Below, one piece after another: positions 6,810 through 13,252 of a stretch of DNA of 13,270 nucleotides. A program made the position numbers and the translations under genes. Location: contig JAUQPV010000041.1 of assembly GCA_030550225.1 (NCBI GenBank), forward strand, positions 1 to 13,270, given 5' to 3'. The notes under the pieces are model-generated. The model did no database searches. It was given only the letters and a program-made list of their open reading frames with translations, and was not told the DNA's origin. The stretch's first letter is position 1. Every line of letters begins with the position of its first letter. The DNA comes from Acidobacteriota bacterium. Its GTDB lineage: Bacteria > Acidobacteriota > HRBIN11.

Positions 6810-7688
6810 ATGAGGGCGTTCATCATCGAGGCGGAGATTCGGCGTGTCGTCTTGGGTGGCCGGGTCGTCCTCCGCGACATGGGCTTGCAGGTCCGACCCG
6901 GGGAGACCGTCGTCATCGGCGGGCCGAACGGGGCCGGGAAGACGTCTCTGCTCCGGGCCATCCTGGGCCTCCTCCCGATGGAAGGGACCGTCCGGATCGG
7001 GGGCCACGACGTGCGTCGAGCCCACCGGGCGGCCATGACCCAAGTCGGCTACGTGCCCCAAGCGCCGGCCCTGTTCCCCGAGATGACTGTCGGGGAACAC
7101 TTCCGACTGTTGGCCGCCCTGCGGGGCGTAGGCGCCTCGGCCCTCTCGGAAGCCGTCCGGGCCTTCGGAGTCTCGACATACCTGAACGCCTATCCGGGTA
7201 CGTTGTCGGGCGGATGGCTCCAACGGGTCTCACTGGCCCTGGCCCTGCTGGGCGACCCGCCGGTCCTGATCCTGGACGAGCCGACGGCCCACTTGGACCG
7301 GACGACGCGGGACTTGCTCTGGGAGGTCCTCCGGCAGAAGCAGGCCCAGGGTGTCACGATCTTGATGACGACCCATCGGTTGGAGGACCGAGTCTTAGAA
7401 GCAGACCGGAACCTGTGGCTCGAGGACGGGCGCCTGGTCTCGGAGACCTTCGAGCCCCGGTGGGTCCGCTTGAAGGCCTGGGTCCTCCGGCGGCCTGACG
7501 AAGATTGGGTCCGGCACTTGCCTCCGGACTGGCAGGTCCTGCGCCTCGCTCCCGACGGTCTCGGGGATTCGACGTGCGTCGTCCTCCGGGGGCCCTGGGC
7601 GAGCCGATGGCAAGCCGTTCAGACTTTGCAGGCCGGTGGGAATGTCGTGATCCGGATCGACTGGCTGTCCGACGAAGGGGAGGCATGA
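6810..7688 (+). CDS. nosF: NosF, ABC transporter ATPase for CuZ assembly
   Basis: This is the cytoplasmic ATPase of the NosFY transporter, which with NosD is needed for CuZ maturation (by family knowledge, sulfur supply or mechanical handling). The 292-residue protein has Walker A GPNGAGKTS (38-46), Q-loop Gln84, ABC signature LSGGW (132-136), Walker B VLILDE (152-157), D-loop AHLD and switch His189 (TTH). All ATP-binding elements are intact. AGAGGG (6796-6801) sits eight bases upstream of the ATG. The C-terminal extension after about residue 215 has no motif I recognise. The gene follows the hairpin-rich gap after nosD, and nosY begins four bases after its stop, the normal F-Y pairing. Confidence 0.95.
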   Translation: MRAFIIEAEIRRVVLGGRVVLRDMGLQVRPGETVVIGGPNGAGKTSLLRAILGLLPMEGTVRIGGHDVRRAHRAAMTQVGYVPQAPALFPEMTVGEHFRLLAALRGVGASALSEAVRAFGVSTYLNAYPGTLSGGWLQRVSLALALLGDPPVLILDEPTAHLDRTTRDLLWEVLRQKQAQGVTILMTTHRLEDRVLEADRNLWLEDGRLVSETFEPRWVRLKAWVLRRPDEDWVRHLPPDWQVLRLAPDGLGDSTCVVLRGPWASRWQAVQTLQAGGNVVIRIDWLSDEGEA

Positions 7689-7691
7689 GCC

Positions 7692-8561
7692 ATGCGGTGG
7701 ACGGTGCTCCGTTGGGTCGCTTGGAAGGAAGCCCGACAGCTCCTCCGCCAACGGTGGGTCCCGGTCGGATACGCCGTCCTGTTCGGCCTGGGTCTGCTTC
7801 TGTGGAATGCCCGCCTGTTCCCCGTCGGGTGGTTCGGCCCTCACCGGGTGGCCATCGCCTACTTCCAGCTTCTGGCCTTTGGACTCCCCTGGCTCGGCCT
7901 CCTGGCCGGTGCGCAGGCCATCGCCCCCGAGCGGGAGACCGGCCGCCTGGCTTACCTGTTGACCCAACCGGTCGAGCCTTCGGAGGTCTTCTGGGGAAAG
8001 GCCTTGGGTCGATTCGGAATCCTGGCGGGCCTGTTCCTGGTCGGCCAAGGCATCACGGCCCTGGCCTTCCTACGGCACGGCGGCGGGAGCGTGGGGATGT
8101 ACGGCCTGTTTACGGCCGCTGGCCTGGGCTTAATCTTCCTGGCCCTGGGCCTTGGGGTGGCTGTCTCGGCTTGGTCGCCGACCCAGGCCCGGGCGACCGG
8201 CGGGGCCCTGGGCCTCAGTCTGATGTTCCTGCTCGTCTCGGACCTGGTCCTGCTGACAGCGGCCCTGTTCCTGCGGCTGTCGGCGCCGACCCTCTTTTTC
8301 CTGACGACTCTGAACCCGGTCCAAAGCTTTCGGGTCCTGGCCCTCTCGACGTTGACCGACCGCCTGGACATCCTGGGGCCCGCCGTAGGATGGGCCTTGG
8401 CCCAGCTGGGGACCTCGGGCCTTCGGCTCCTCTTGACAGGCAGTCTCCTCGTATGGACCGGTACAGCCTGGGCTTTGGCCCGAGTCGGCTTCGGATTCGG
8501 CGACCGACCGGCCTGGCGCCTCAAGCCCTCGACCGGAGTCTCAGAGGCCGAAGTGACGTGA
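7692..8561 (+). CDS. nosY: NosY, ABC-2 type permease partner of NosF
   Basis: This 289-residue integral membrane protein has six hydrophobic segments (for example about residues 22-40, 53-75, 95-113, 136-158, 172-195, 240-262). An amphipathic N-terminus (WKEARQLLRQRWV) is typical of ABC-2 permeases that couple to an ATPase. The PERETGRLAYLLTQPVEPSEVFWGK segment after helix 2 is the cytoplasmic coupling region seen across NosY and related permeases. GGGGAGG (7677-7683), inside the nosF end, lies eight bases before the ATG. NosY forms the membrane channel of the NosDFY complex. No defects are visible. Confidence 0.93.
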   Translation: MRWTVLRWVAWKEARQLLRQRWVPVGYAVLFGLGLLLWNARLFPVGWFGPHRVAIAYFQLLAFGLPWLGLLAGAQAIAPERETGRLAYLLTQPVEPSEVFWGKALGRFGILAGLFLVGQGITALAFLRHGGGSVGMYGLFTAAGLGLIFLALGLGVAVSAWSPTQARATGGALGLSLMFLLVSDLVLLTAALFLRLSAPTLFFLTTLNPVQSFRVLALSTLTDRLDILGPAVGWALAQLGTSGLRLLLTGSLLVWTGTAWALARVGFGFGDRPAWRLKPSTGVSEAEVT

Positions 8562-8581
8562 AAGCGCCATGCATAGGCCAA

Positions 8582-8616
8582 GGGCAAAGAGCGAAGAGCA
8601 GAGGGCAAAGGACAAG
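8582..8616 (+). repeat. Heptamer array (GGGCAAA-like) after nosY
   Basis: Five consecutive 7-nt units, GGGCAAA, GAGCGAA, GAGCAGA, GGGCAAA, GGACAAG, fill the start of the nosY-nosL gap. The period is 7, unlike the 8-nt arrays elsewhere. The 133-base gap (8562-8694) otherwise holds only a small TGGATC/GATCCA hairpin and no gene I can support. Confidence 0.75.
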
Positions 8617-8694
8617 GAGTTTGGTGTGGTGTCCCATGCCTTTTGGGGGTCGGGGACTATGGATCTTTTCGGATCCAAAACATGCAGGTCGGGT

Positions 8695-9135
8695 ATGCAT
8701 TTCGCAATCCGCAATTCGCAATTCGCAATCTGGATGCTCGTCGGCCTCGTCGCCGGGAGTCTCGCCTGTGGGTCCACCTCGGGTCCGGTCGACATCCAAT
8801 GGGGGGCCGAGACCTGCGACCACTGCCGGATGCTCATCACGGACCCTCAGTTCGCGGGCCAGTACCGCTTGGACGACGGGACGGTCCGAAAGTTCGATGA
8901 CATCGTGTGCCTGGTCCGGTCTTACCGGCGGGAGGCCGCTCGCGTCGTCGGCGCCTGGGTGATGGACGAGACGGGCCGCTGGACGCCCGTACAGGAAGTC
9001 TGGTACGTCCGGAGCGACCGCTGGCAGGGTCCCATGGGCGGGCCCTGGCGGGCCTTCCGGACGCCGCCCGGGTCGGACAACTCCAACCGGCCCGTCCGGT
9101 GGGAAGACCTCATAGAAGAGGCAGTAAGGCAGTAA
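8695..9135 (+). CDS. nosL: NosL, copper-binding lipoprotein chaperone
   Basis: NosL is an outward-facing lipoprotein that delivers Cu(I) to NosZ. From the ATG at 8695 the product has 146 residues: a short basic N-region, a hydrophobic core (MLVGLVAGSLA), then Cys25 as the likely lipidated residue. The copper motif C41-x2-C44-x-M46 is followed by a region ending in FDDIVCLV, typical of NosL. The start is uncertain. The frame is open upstream to an ATG at 8569, but that would place heptamer-repeat sequence and no signal ahead of the lipobox; an ATG at 8734 would give a very short signal without positive charge. Residues 3-12 are encoded by a TTCGCAA heptamer array, and the last residues Ala-Val-Arg-Gln plus stop by octamer repeats, so both ends appear to have been reshaped by repeats. 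Confidence 0.88.
   Translation: MHFAIRNSQFAIWMLVGLVAGSLACGSTSGPVDIQWGAETCDHCRMLITDPQFAGQYRLDDGTVRKFDDIVCLVRSYRREAARVVGAWVMDETGRWTPVQEVWYVRSDRWQGPMGGPWRAFRTPPGSDNSNRPVRWEDLIEEAVRQ
8701..8730 (+). repeat. Heptamer array (TTCGCAA) inside the nosL signal-peptide region
   Basis: Four units TTCGCAA, TCCGCAA, TTCGCAA, TTCGCAA occupy 8701-8728 in perfect 7-nt register. Translated in the nosL frame they give an FAIRNSQFAI peptide immediately before the hydrophobic core. Confidence 0.8.
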
Positions 9136-9159
9136 GGCGATTTGTGAATTCGGCAGTTC
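9120..9159 (+). repeat. Octamer array spanning the nosL stop
   Basis: Units GGCAGTAA (9120-9127), GGCAGTAA (9128-9135), GGCGATTT, GTGAATTC and GGCAGTTC (9152-9159) keep an 8-nt register. The nosL TAA is the end of the second unit, exactly as at the nosD stop. Confidence 0.8.
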
Positions 9160-9194
9160 AGCGGATGGGCCGACCGTACCCACCTGCCTATCCT

Positions 9195-9229
9195 GGCGAG
9201 TGGCGAGTAGCGAGTAGCGAATGGCGAAT
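9195..9229 (+). repeat. Heptamer array (GGCGAGT / AGCGAAT)
   Basis: Five 7-nt units, GGCGAGT, GGCGAGT, AGCGAGT, AGCGAAT, GGCGAAT, stand in the 153-base gap between nosL and the plastocyanin-like gene. The rest of the gap is octamer arrays; no ORF is supported. Confidence 0.8.
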
Positions 9230-9236
9230 AGGACCC

Positions 9237-9268
9237 CACCTGCCCATCTGCCGATTTGCCCTATTGCC
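9237..9268 (+). repeat. Octamer array upstream of the plastocyanin-like gene
   Basis: Four units CACCTGCC, CATCTGCC, GATTTGCC, CTATTGCC precede the ribosome binding site GGAGG (9278-9282). The arrangement repeats that upstream of the NosB-like gene (CATCTGCC is shared exactly). Confidence 0.8.
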
Positions 9269-9288
9269 CTTTCACATGGAGGTTTCTG

Positions 9289-9879
9289 ATGAACGGAAAG
9301 GTCCTGATGGGAATGGCATGCCTTCTTCTGGCCATGGCGTCGGCCGGCCAAGCGGCGGACCTGAAGGGTCGGGTCCTCGACAAAGACGGCAAGCCCCTGG
9401 CTGATGCCGTCGTGTATTTGACGTCGAAGAATCCGACCCCTGTGACCCCGCCCTCGAAGCCGGCGGTCATCGACCAGGTCGAGATGACATTCGTCCCCCA
9501 CGTCCTGCCGGTCGTCGTCGGGACGACCGTCGAATTCCTGAACTCGGAGAAGGCCGTCATCCGGCACAACGTCTTCAGCCCCACGCCGTGCGCCGACCGC
9601 TTCAACCTGGGGTACTTCCTACCGGGTCAGAAGGCCAGCGTGACCTTCAAGAAGCCCTGTCGGGCGCTAATCCTGTGCGCGACCCACCAGGAGATGAAGG
9701 CCTGGGTCGTCGTCCTGGAGACGCCCTACTTTGCCAAGACGGATGCCCAAGGGAACTACAGCCTGTCGGTCCCGCCCGGAGAGTACACGCTGGCCGTATG
9801 GCACGAGACCCGGAAGACGGAACATACCCAGCCCCTGAAGGTCTCGGCGAATCAGACCCTGGACATCCGCCTGCCCTGA
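9289..9879 (+). CDS. Exported plastocyanin-like protein with carboxypeptidase-regulatory-like domain
   Basis: This 196-residue protein starts at 9289, set by GGAGG (9278-9282) six bases upstream. The N-terminus is a clear Sec signal peptide (residues 1 to about 22, AMASAGQAA). A short beta-sandwich segment (ADLKGRVLDKDGKPLADAVV) is split by an inserted cupredoxin-like domain. Candidate copper ligands are H71 (FVPHV), H93 (RHNVF), C130, H133 and M136 (CATHQEM), a type 1 or blue-copper-like arrangement; C101 and C124 might form a disulfide. The sandwich resumes at the C-terminus (TDAQGNYSLSVPPGEYTLAVWH). This split architecture is known in exported cupredoxins of unknown role. As last gene of the + strand cluster it may be a soluble electron donor to NosZ or a periplasmic copper carrier; both are inference. 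Confidence 0.82.
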   Translation: MNGKVLMGMACLLLAMASAGQAADLKGRVLDKDGKPLADAVVYLTSKNPTPVTPPSKPAVIDQVEMTFVPHVLPVVVGTTVEFLNSEKAVIRHNVFSPTPCADRFNLGYFLPGQKASVTFKKPCRALILCATHQEMKAWVVVLETPYFAKTDAQGNYSLSVPPGEYTLAVWHETRKTEHTQPLKVSANQTLDIRLP

Positions 9880-9887
9880 GATGGGAA

Positions 9888-10005
9888 GTGACGGAGTGAC
9901 GGAGTAACAAAATGACAGGTGAGGTCCGGGGTGTTCAGCCTCGGCCCAGCTTTTTCGGACCTCCTCACTCCGTCACGACATCACGTCGTCCCGCCGTCAT
10001 GAAGT
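9888..10005. terminator. Octamer inverted repeat between convergent genes
   Basis: GTGACGGAGTGA (9888-9899) is the exact reverse complement of 9965-9976, giving a 12-bp stem between two convergent genes. Both arms continue as 8-nt arrays: GTGACGGA twice, GTAACAAA and ATGACAGG on the left; CACTCCGT, CACGACAT, CACGTCGT, CCCGCCGT, CATGAAGT on the right. The right array runs over the stop codon of the minus-strand gene. A bidirectional terminator is plausible, though there is no long T-run. Confidence 0.6.
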
Positions 10006-11457
10006 CCAAAGCAGACTCATATATACGCTGGCCAGGACCAAATACGCCAGCCAGGAGAGGCCCAGTGCCACGGCCCCGATGGGACGCGGTCGGACGGCCT
10101 CTGGTAAGAAGCGGGGAAGCCACACATAATTCAAGACCAGCAGAGCCCCCGTGAAGACGACCGTCCCGAGGAAGCCCAGGACGGCGCTGAGGAGGATGAG
10201 GGCGGCCGGACTGGCAAAATGCATCGTGACGACGGTGACTCCCATCAGGGCGATAGCGATACCATAGTACCAGCTCCGGGGATGCCACCGACGGGCCCCC
10301 GGGAAGTAACTCAGGACGAAGTCCGTGTGGACCCGGCTCACGGCGTCCAACGTCGTCAGCCACGTGTCCGACAGAAAGCCAGCCGCCACGACGGCAAAGA
10401 GGAGCCGGCCCCAGGGGCCCCAGACGACCTCGAAAAAACGCATTTGATGCACGACCAACTCCCATTCCTGGGGGACTAGCCCCTTCGGGTAGAGCAGGGC
10501 AAAGGCCAGAAAGCACGTCATCAGCGTCGTCAGGATGTTCCCTCCGATGCCGACGGCACTGTCCGCACACAGAAAGGCCCGCCAGGCCCGCCAACGGGCC
10601 TTCGTGTCCGCGTGGGCCTCCGGGACGGCCCCACCCAGGGGAATCGCCTCCGGCCGGCCGGTAATCGGACTCGTGATGTGGCCCATGTGGGCCGCCATGC
10701 CGGCCCCCTTTTCCCGAAGCCAGTAGGAGTAGAACAGGGTCCAGAAGCCACCCAGGCCGGCAAAGGTGATGGCCGTCAGCAGGGGCGTGGCGTCCCGCGG
10801 GTCCCACGGACGAGGGAGAGACGCAAAGGGCGGAAAGGCCGGCCAGACCAGACCCCGTAGGAATTCGGGTAGCGAGCGGAGCACCTCGGGCCGACTACAG
10901 GCTGTCAGGAGTCCCACGAAGGTCACGACCGCTACGAGCCACATGAGTCGCTCGATCAGCCGGTAGGCGACAGGACTGACCAGGAGGGCCGGAAATAAGA
11001 TGCCGATGGTCAGCCACGACCAGAAGAGGGTTTTCGCCGGTTGACTCCAGCCGACCGGAAAGGCGATCAGGGCCGCTAACCCCGTGCTTCCGGCTGTCAC
11101 GAAGGCCCCAAACCAGAGGAACTGGACCGTCATCAGAAGCCACAGGCCTAAGGCAAACCACCGATTCAGCCGGATGAAGCCCTGCCAGATGCTCTCGCCA
11201 GTCAGGAGCGTATAGCGGCCGATAGCGTAGTTCAGGGGGAACTGCAAGAGACATGCCGGGACGAGCAAAAACAGAAAGGCCGTCCCGTACTTGGCGACCA
11301 GCCGGGGCCACCAGATGAGCTCCCCGCTCCCCTGGGCCAACGCCAGCCACACCACGCCCGGCCCCAGCATGACCCACCAGCCCCGAAAGGCCGGGAGCGG
11401 CTTGCGTTCGTATTCAGGTAATCGACCCCATGCGGCTTTTTCTCGTAGCATAGACAC
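9997..11457 (-). CDS. Nramp-fold transporter with non-canonical metal-site motifs
   Basis: This 486-residue membrane protein has about eleven hydrophobic helices. The first helix reads LGPGVVWLALAQGSGELIWWP, matching the Nramp (Slc11) helix 1 layout, but the metal-binding DPGN is replaced by GSGE. The helix 6 region reads TFAGLGGFWTLFYSYWLREKG, where canonical Nramp has a Met-Pro-His motif; the coordinating Met is absent. The protein therefore belongs to a divergent Nramp-related branch, and Mn/Fe transport should not be assumed. Start: the GTG at 11457 gives the longest product and an in-frame ATG at 11451 is equally possible; no strong ribosome binding site decides. The gene converges on the plastocyanin-like gene and diverges from the GH-like gene, so it is its own transcription unit. 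Any link to copper or N2O respiration is unproven. Confidence 0.72.
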   Translation of the reverse strand: MSMLREKAAWGRLPEYERKPLPAFRGWWVMLGPGVVWLALAQGSGELIWWPRLVAKYGTAFLFLLVPACLLQFPLNYAIGRYTLLTGESIWQGFIRLNRWFALGLWLLMTVQFLWFGAFVTAGSTGLAALIAFPVGWSQPAKTLFWSWLTIGILFPALLVSPVAYRLIERLMWLVAVVTFVGLLTACSRPEVLRSLPEFLRGLVWPAFPPFASLPRPWDPRDATPLLTAITFAGLGGFWTLFYSYWLREKGAGMAAHMGHITSPITGRPEAIPLGGAVPEAHADTKARWRAWRAFLCADSAVGIGGNILTTLMTCFLAFALLYPKGLVPQEWELVVHQMRFFEVVWGPWGRLLFAVVAAGFLSDTWLTTLDAVSRVHTDFVLSYFPGARRWHPRSWYYGIAIALMGVTVVTMHFASPAALILLSAVLGFLGTVVFTGALLVLNYVWLPRFLPEAVRPRPIGAVALGLSWLAYLVLASVYMSLLWTS

Positions 11458-11613
11458 GGTCCACTCTGTTCCTGAAAGGCCGCAAGATACCCAATGCGGG
11501 CACGGGACGCAAACCCGACGGGTGCTGACCCATCATCTGTTCTTACGACGGTTCTGCTACCATGGGACCGGACGCCGTCGGAACCGAGCGACCGCCGGCG
11601 TCGGGCAGTGACC
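11458..11613. other. Divergent intergenic region, probable promoters for both flanking genes
   Basis: This 156-base gap separates two divergently oriented genes and must hold promoters for both unless one lacks its own. A weak extended -10-like TGCTACCAT lies near 11557 on the + strand, but I see no convincing -35 partner. It contains none of the octamer or heptamer arrays, unlike the gaps inside the nos cluster. The + frame is open to an ATG at 11494, so part of it could be coding if translation starts upstream. Confidence 0.4.
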
Positions 11614-12795
11614 ATGAGCGGCCGATGTCGAACGACCTGGCTTTTCTTTCTTCTCCCAATGACGCTGGGGGACGTCCTCCCCGGGGTACCGCCGGAGTAC
11701 CAGGCGCTTTATGACGAACTGGACCGTAACTTGGCGACCTGGGAACGCCGCCTGCCGGACGACGACTTCGCCCGCCTGCCCATCTGGGCCGCCGAGCTCT
11801 TGCCAGCCAACGGGAATCGTGGCGAAGACCTCCTGGTACCCCAGGCCTTTGAGGGATGTGTCCTCTACTTGGACGCCCTTCGGCGCCTCGGCGTCCAAGG
11901 CGTGAAGGTCGCCATTCCCTATCCCCTTCTGGACCCCACCTATCCCCGGTCCGGAGAGTACCTGAGCTTTTACAAGCGGATCGCTGTCGAGGTCCGGCAA
12001 AGGGGCATGGTCCTCCTGGTCGGGACCGGCGCCGCCTTCGCGGACCCGAACTTCAGTAAGGTCCGGGTCGACTACCGGGCGATGACGTTCGCCCAGTTTC
12101 AAGAGGGACGCCGACGCATGGCTCACCGCATCGCTCGAGAGGTCCGACCTGACTACCTGACGGTCGGCAACGAGCCGACGACCGAGGCCGGTATCACGGG
12201 CTTCGCCGCGCTGAGGGACCCAATTCAGTACGCGGCGATGATCCGGTACATCCTTCGGGACCTCCGGCAAGGACCGACTCGGATAGGCGCCGGGACGGGG
12301 AACTGGGAGTCGCCGGCCTTCGTGCATAGGCTGGCGGCCTTGCCGGGCTTGGACTATATCGACCTCCACGTCTATCCGGTCGGTCCCTGGATGGTCGCCC
12401 GGGCCCAAGCCCTGGCCGAGACGGCCCGGTCCGGTCGGAAGGGTCTCGTCATCGGGGAGGCCTGGCTGTACAAGGTGAGCGGTGTCGAGCTGGCCTGGAC
12501 GGGTCCAGCCGAGGCCTTTCGGCGGGACGTATTTTCCTTTTGGTCCCCCCTGGACCAACGGTTTCTGGGAGTCCTGACCCGCTGGGCCTGGGCCGAAGAC
12601 GCTGAATTTGTTTCATTCTTCTGGAGTAAATACTTATTTGCATACCTGGACTACGATTCGACGACGGCTCAGCTCCCCTATGGTGACCTCCGAGAACGGG
12701 TCGACCGACAGGTCGTCCGAAACCTCTGGGCCGGCCAGGTGTCCCCGACGGGGCGTCACTACCAGACGCTGATCGCCCAGTTTCGGGAGAAGTAG
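11614..12795 (+). CDS. Exported TIM-barrel protein resembling clan GH-A glycoside hydrolases
   Basis: From the ATG at 11614 (GTG at 11608 also in frame) the product has 393 residues and starts with a short signal-like stretch (RCRTTWLFFLLPMTLGDVLPG). A TIM barrel is suggested by alternating beta strands and helices: VQGVKVAIPYPLL, GMVLLVGTG, RPDYLTVGNEPTT, YIDLHVYPVG, GLVIGEAWLY, FVSFFWSKYLF. Glu187, in a strand-end Asn-Glu-Pro, fits the acid/base of clan GH-A; Glu282 (VIGEAW) fits the nucleophile, with HVYP before it as in many GH-A enzymes. I do not recognise the exact family or substrate. The frame is open upstream to 11494, but that extension is Arg/Pro-rich and would bury the signal peptide. 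The gene has no evident functional tie to the nos cluster and ends 475 bases before the window edge. Confidence 0.62.
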   Translation: MSGRCRTTWLFFLLPMTLGDVLPGVPPEYQALYDELDRNLATWERRLPDDDFARLPIWAAELLPANGNRGEDLLVPQAFEGCVLYLDALRRLGVQGVKVAIPYPLLDPTYPRSGEYLSFYKRIAVEVRQRGMVLLVGTGAAFADPNFSKVRVDYRAMTFAQFQEGRRRMAHRIAREVRPDYLTVGNEPTTEAGITGFAALRDPIQYAAMIRYILRDLRQGPTRIGAGTGNWESPAFVHRLAALPGLDYIDLHVYPVGPWMVARAQALAETARSGRKGLVIGEAWLYKVSGVELAWTGPAEAFRRDVFSFWSPLDQRFLGVLTRWAWAEDAEFVSFFWSKYLFAYLDYDSTTAQLPYGDLRERVDRQVVRNLWAGQVSPTGRHYQTLIAQFREK

Positions 12796-12838
12796 GGGAT
12801 GAGTAGGTCGGCCGTCGGCGGATAGGGAGATAAGAACG

Positions 12839-12854
12839 CAGGCGTCCCCGCCTG
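12839..12854. repeat. Palindrome, CAGGCG stem with TCCC loop
   Basis: CAGGCG (12839-12844) pairs with CGCCTG (12849-12854) around TCCC. It is the G:C variant of the palindrome repeated at 13144-13184. Confidence 0.75.
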
Positions 12855-12866
12855 GGCCCTTTGGAC

Positions 12867-12906
12867 TATTTGCCGAACGGCCGAACTCCCGAACTGCCGA
12901 ATGGCC
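12867..12906 (+). repeat. Octamer array sharing 24 bases with the nosZ leader
   Basis: Five 8-nt units TATTTGCC, GAACGGCC, GAACTCCC, GAACTGCC, GAATGGCC. Bases 12879-12902 are identical to 2485-2508 in the nosZ leader, about 10.4 kb away. Confidence 0.85.
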
Positions 12907-13138
12907 CTTGGCTTGAAAAATCGTCCACCCCGAAGGGTCGGAAAAGCCGATCCCATCGGGATTCTCCCGGGTCGAACGGCTATGTGAAATGTTTCGGTCG
13001 GGTAGTGCGGCGATCCATTGTCGTCTCGGTCCTGAGCTTGTAAGATCGTCCTCGCCATCGAGTCGGCGCATGCCTTCCCGGCGAGGGAAACGACGTCTGG
13101 GGGTGGGTTCCGTCCAGTGTGGTCAAGTTTTGAGGTAG

Positions 13139-13185
13139 GGAGCGCAGACGTCCCCGTCTGCCGGAGCGCAGACGTCCCGTCTGCA
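13139..13185. repeat. Two tandem palindromic units (GCAGACG / CGTCTGC)
   Basis: Unit 1 (13139-13162) and unit 2 (13163-13185) both begin GGAGCGCAGACGTCCC. Each forms a 7-bp stem: 13144-13150 with 13155-13161 (loop TCCC), and 13168-13174 with 13178-13184 (loop TCC). Unit 2 is one C shorter in the loop. Confidence 0.85.
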
Positions 13186-13252
13186 GAACCGTGGCCTTCC
13201 GGCCTTTAGCCTATCGACAAAGCAATAGGGGGGTGCGAAGGGGGCGAATACT

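Larger units (their letters stand above)
12796..13252. other. 457-base non-coding region rich in short repeats
   Basis: No ORF with recognisable protein features is present on either strand. The stretch holds a CAGGCG palindrome (12839-12854), a five-unit octamer array (12867-12906), small stems such as ATCCC/GGGAT at 12950-12962, and two near-identical palindromic units (13139-13185). About 230 bases between 12907 and 13138 show no structure I can name. Confidence 0.6.

Noticed and set aside
8569..8694. N-terminal extension of nosL from the ATG at 8569
   Set aside because: The extension encodes charged heptamer-repeat sequence and would push the lipoprotein signal 42 residues inside the protein.
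7505..8962. 485-codon open frame on the + strand overlapping nosF, nosY and nosL
   Set aside because: Out of frame with three well-supported genes; Gly/Pro/Arg-rich composition is typical of a shifted frame.
9912..10154. 80-codon + strand ORF in the convergent gap
   Set aside because: It starts inside the octamer array and overlaps the end of the transporter gene; no protein-like features.
11494..11613. Upstream extension of the GH-like protein
   Set aside because: Arg/Pro/Ser-rich and would bury the signal-like segment; likely untranslated promoter DNA.
13122..13140. Possible insertion-sequence end (TGGTCAAGTTTTGAGG)
   Set aside because: No matching inverted copy, target duplication or transposase within the window.
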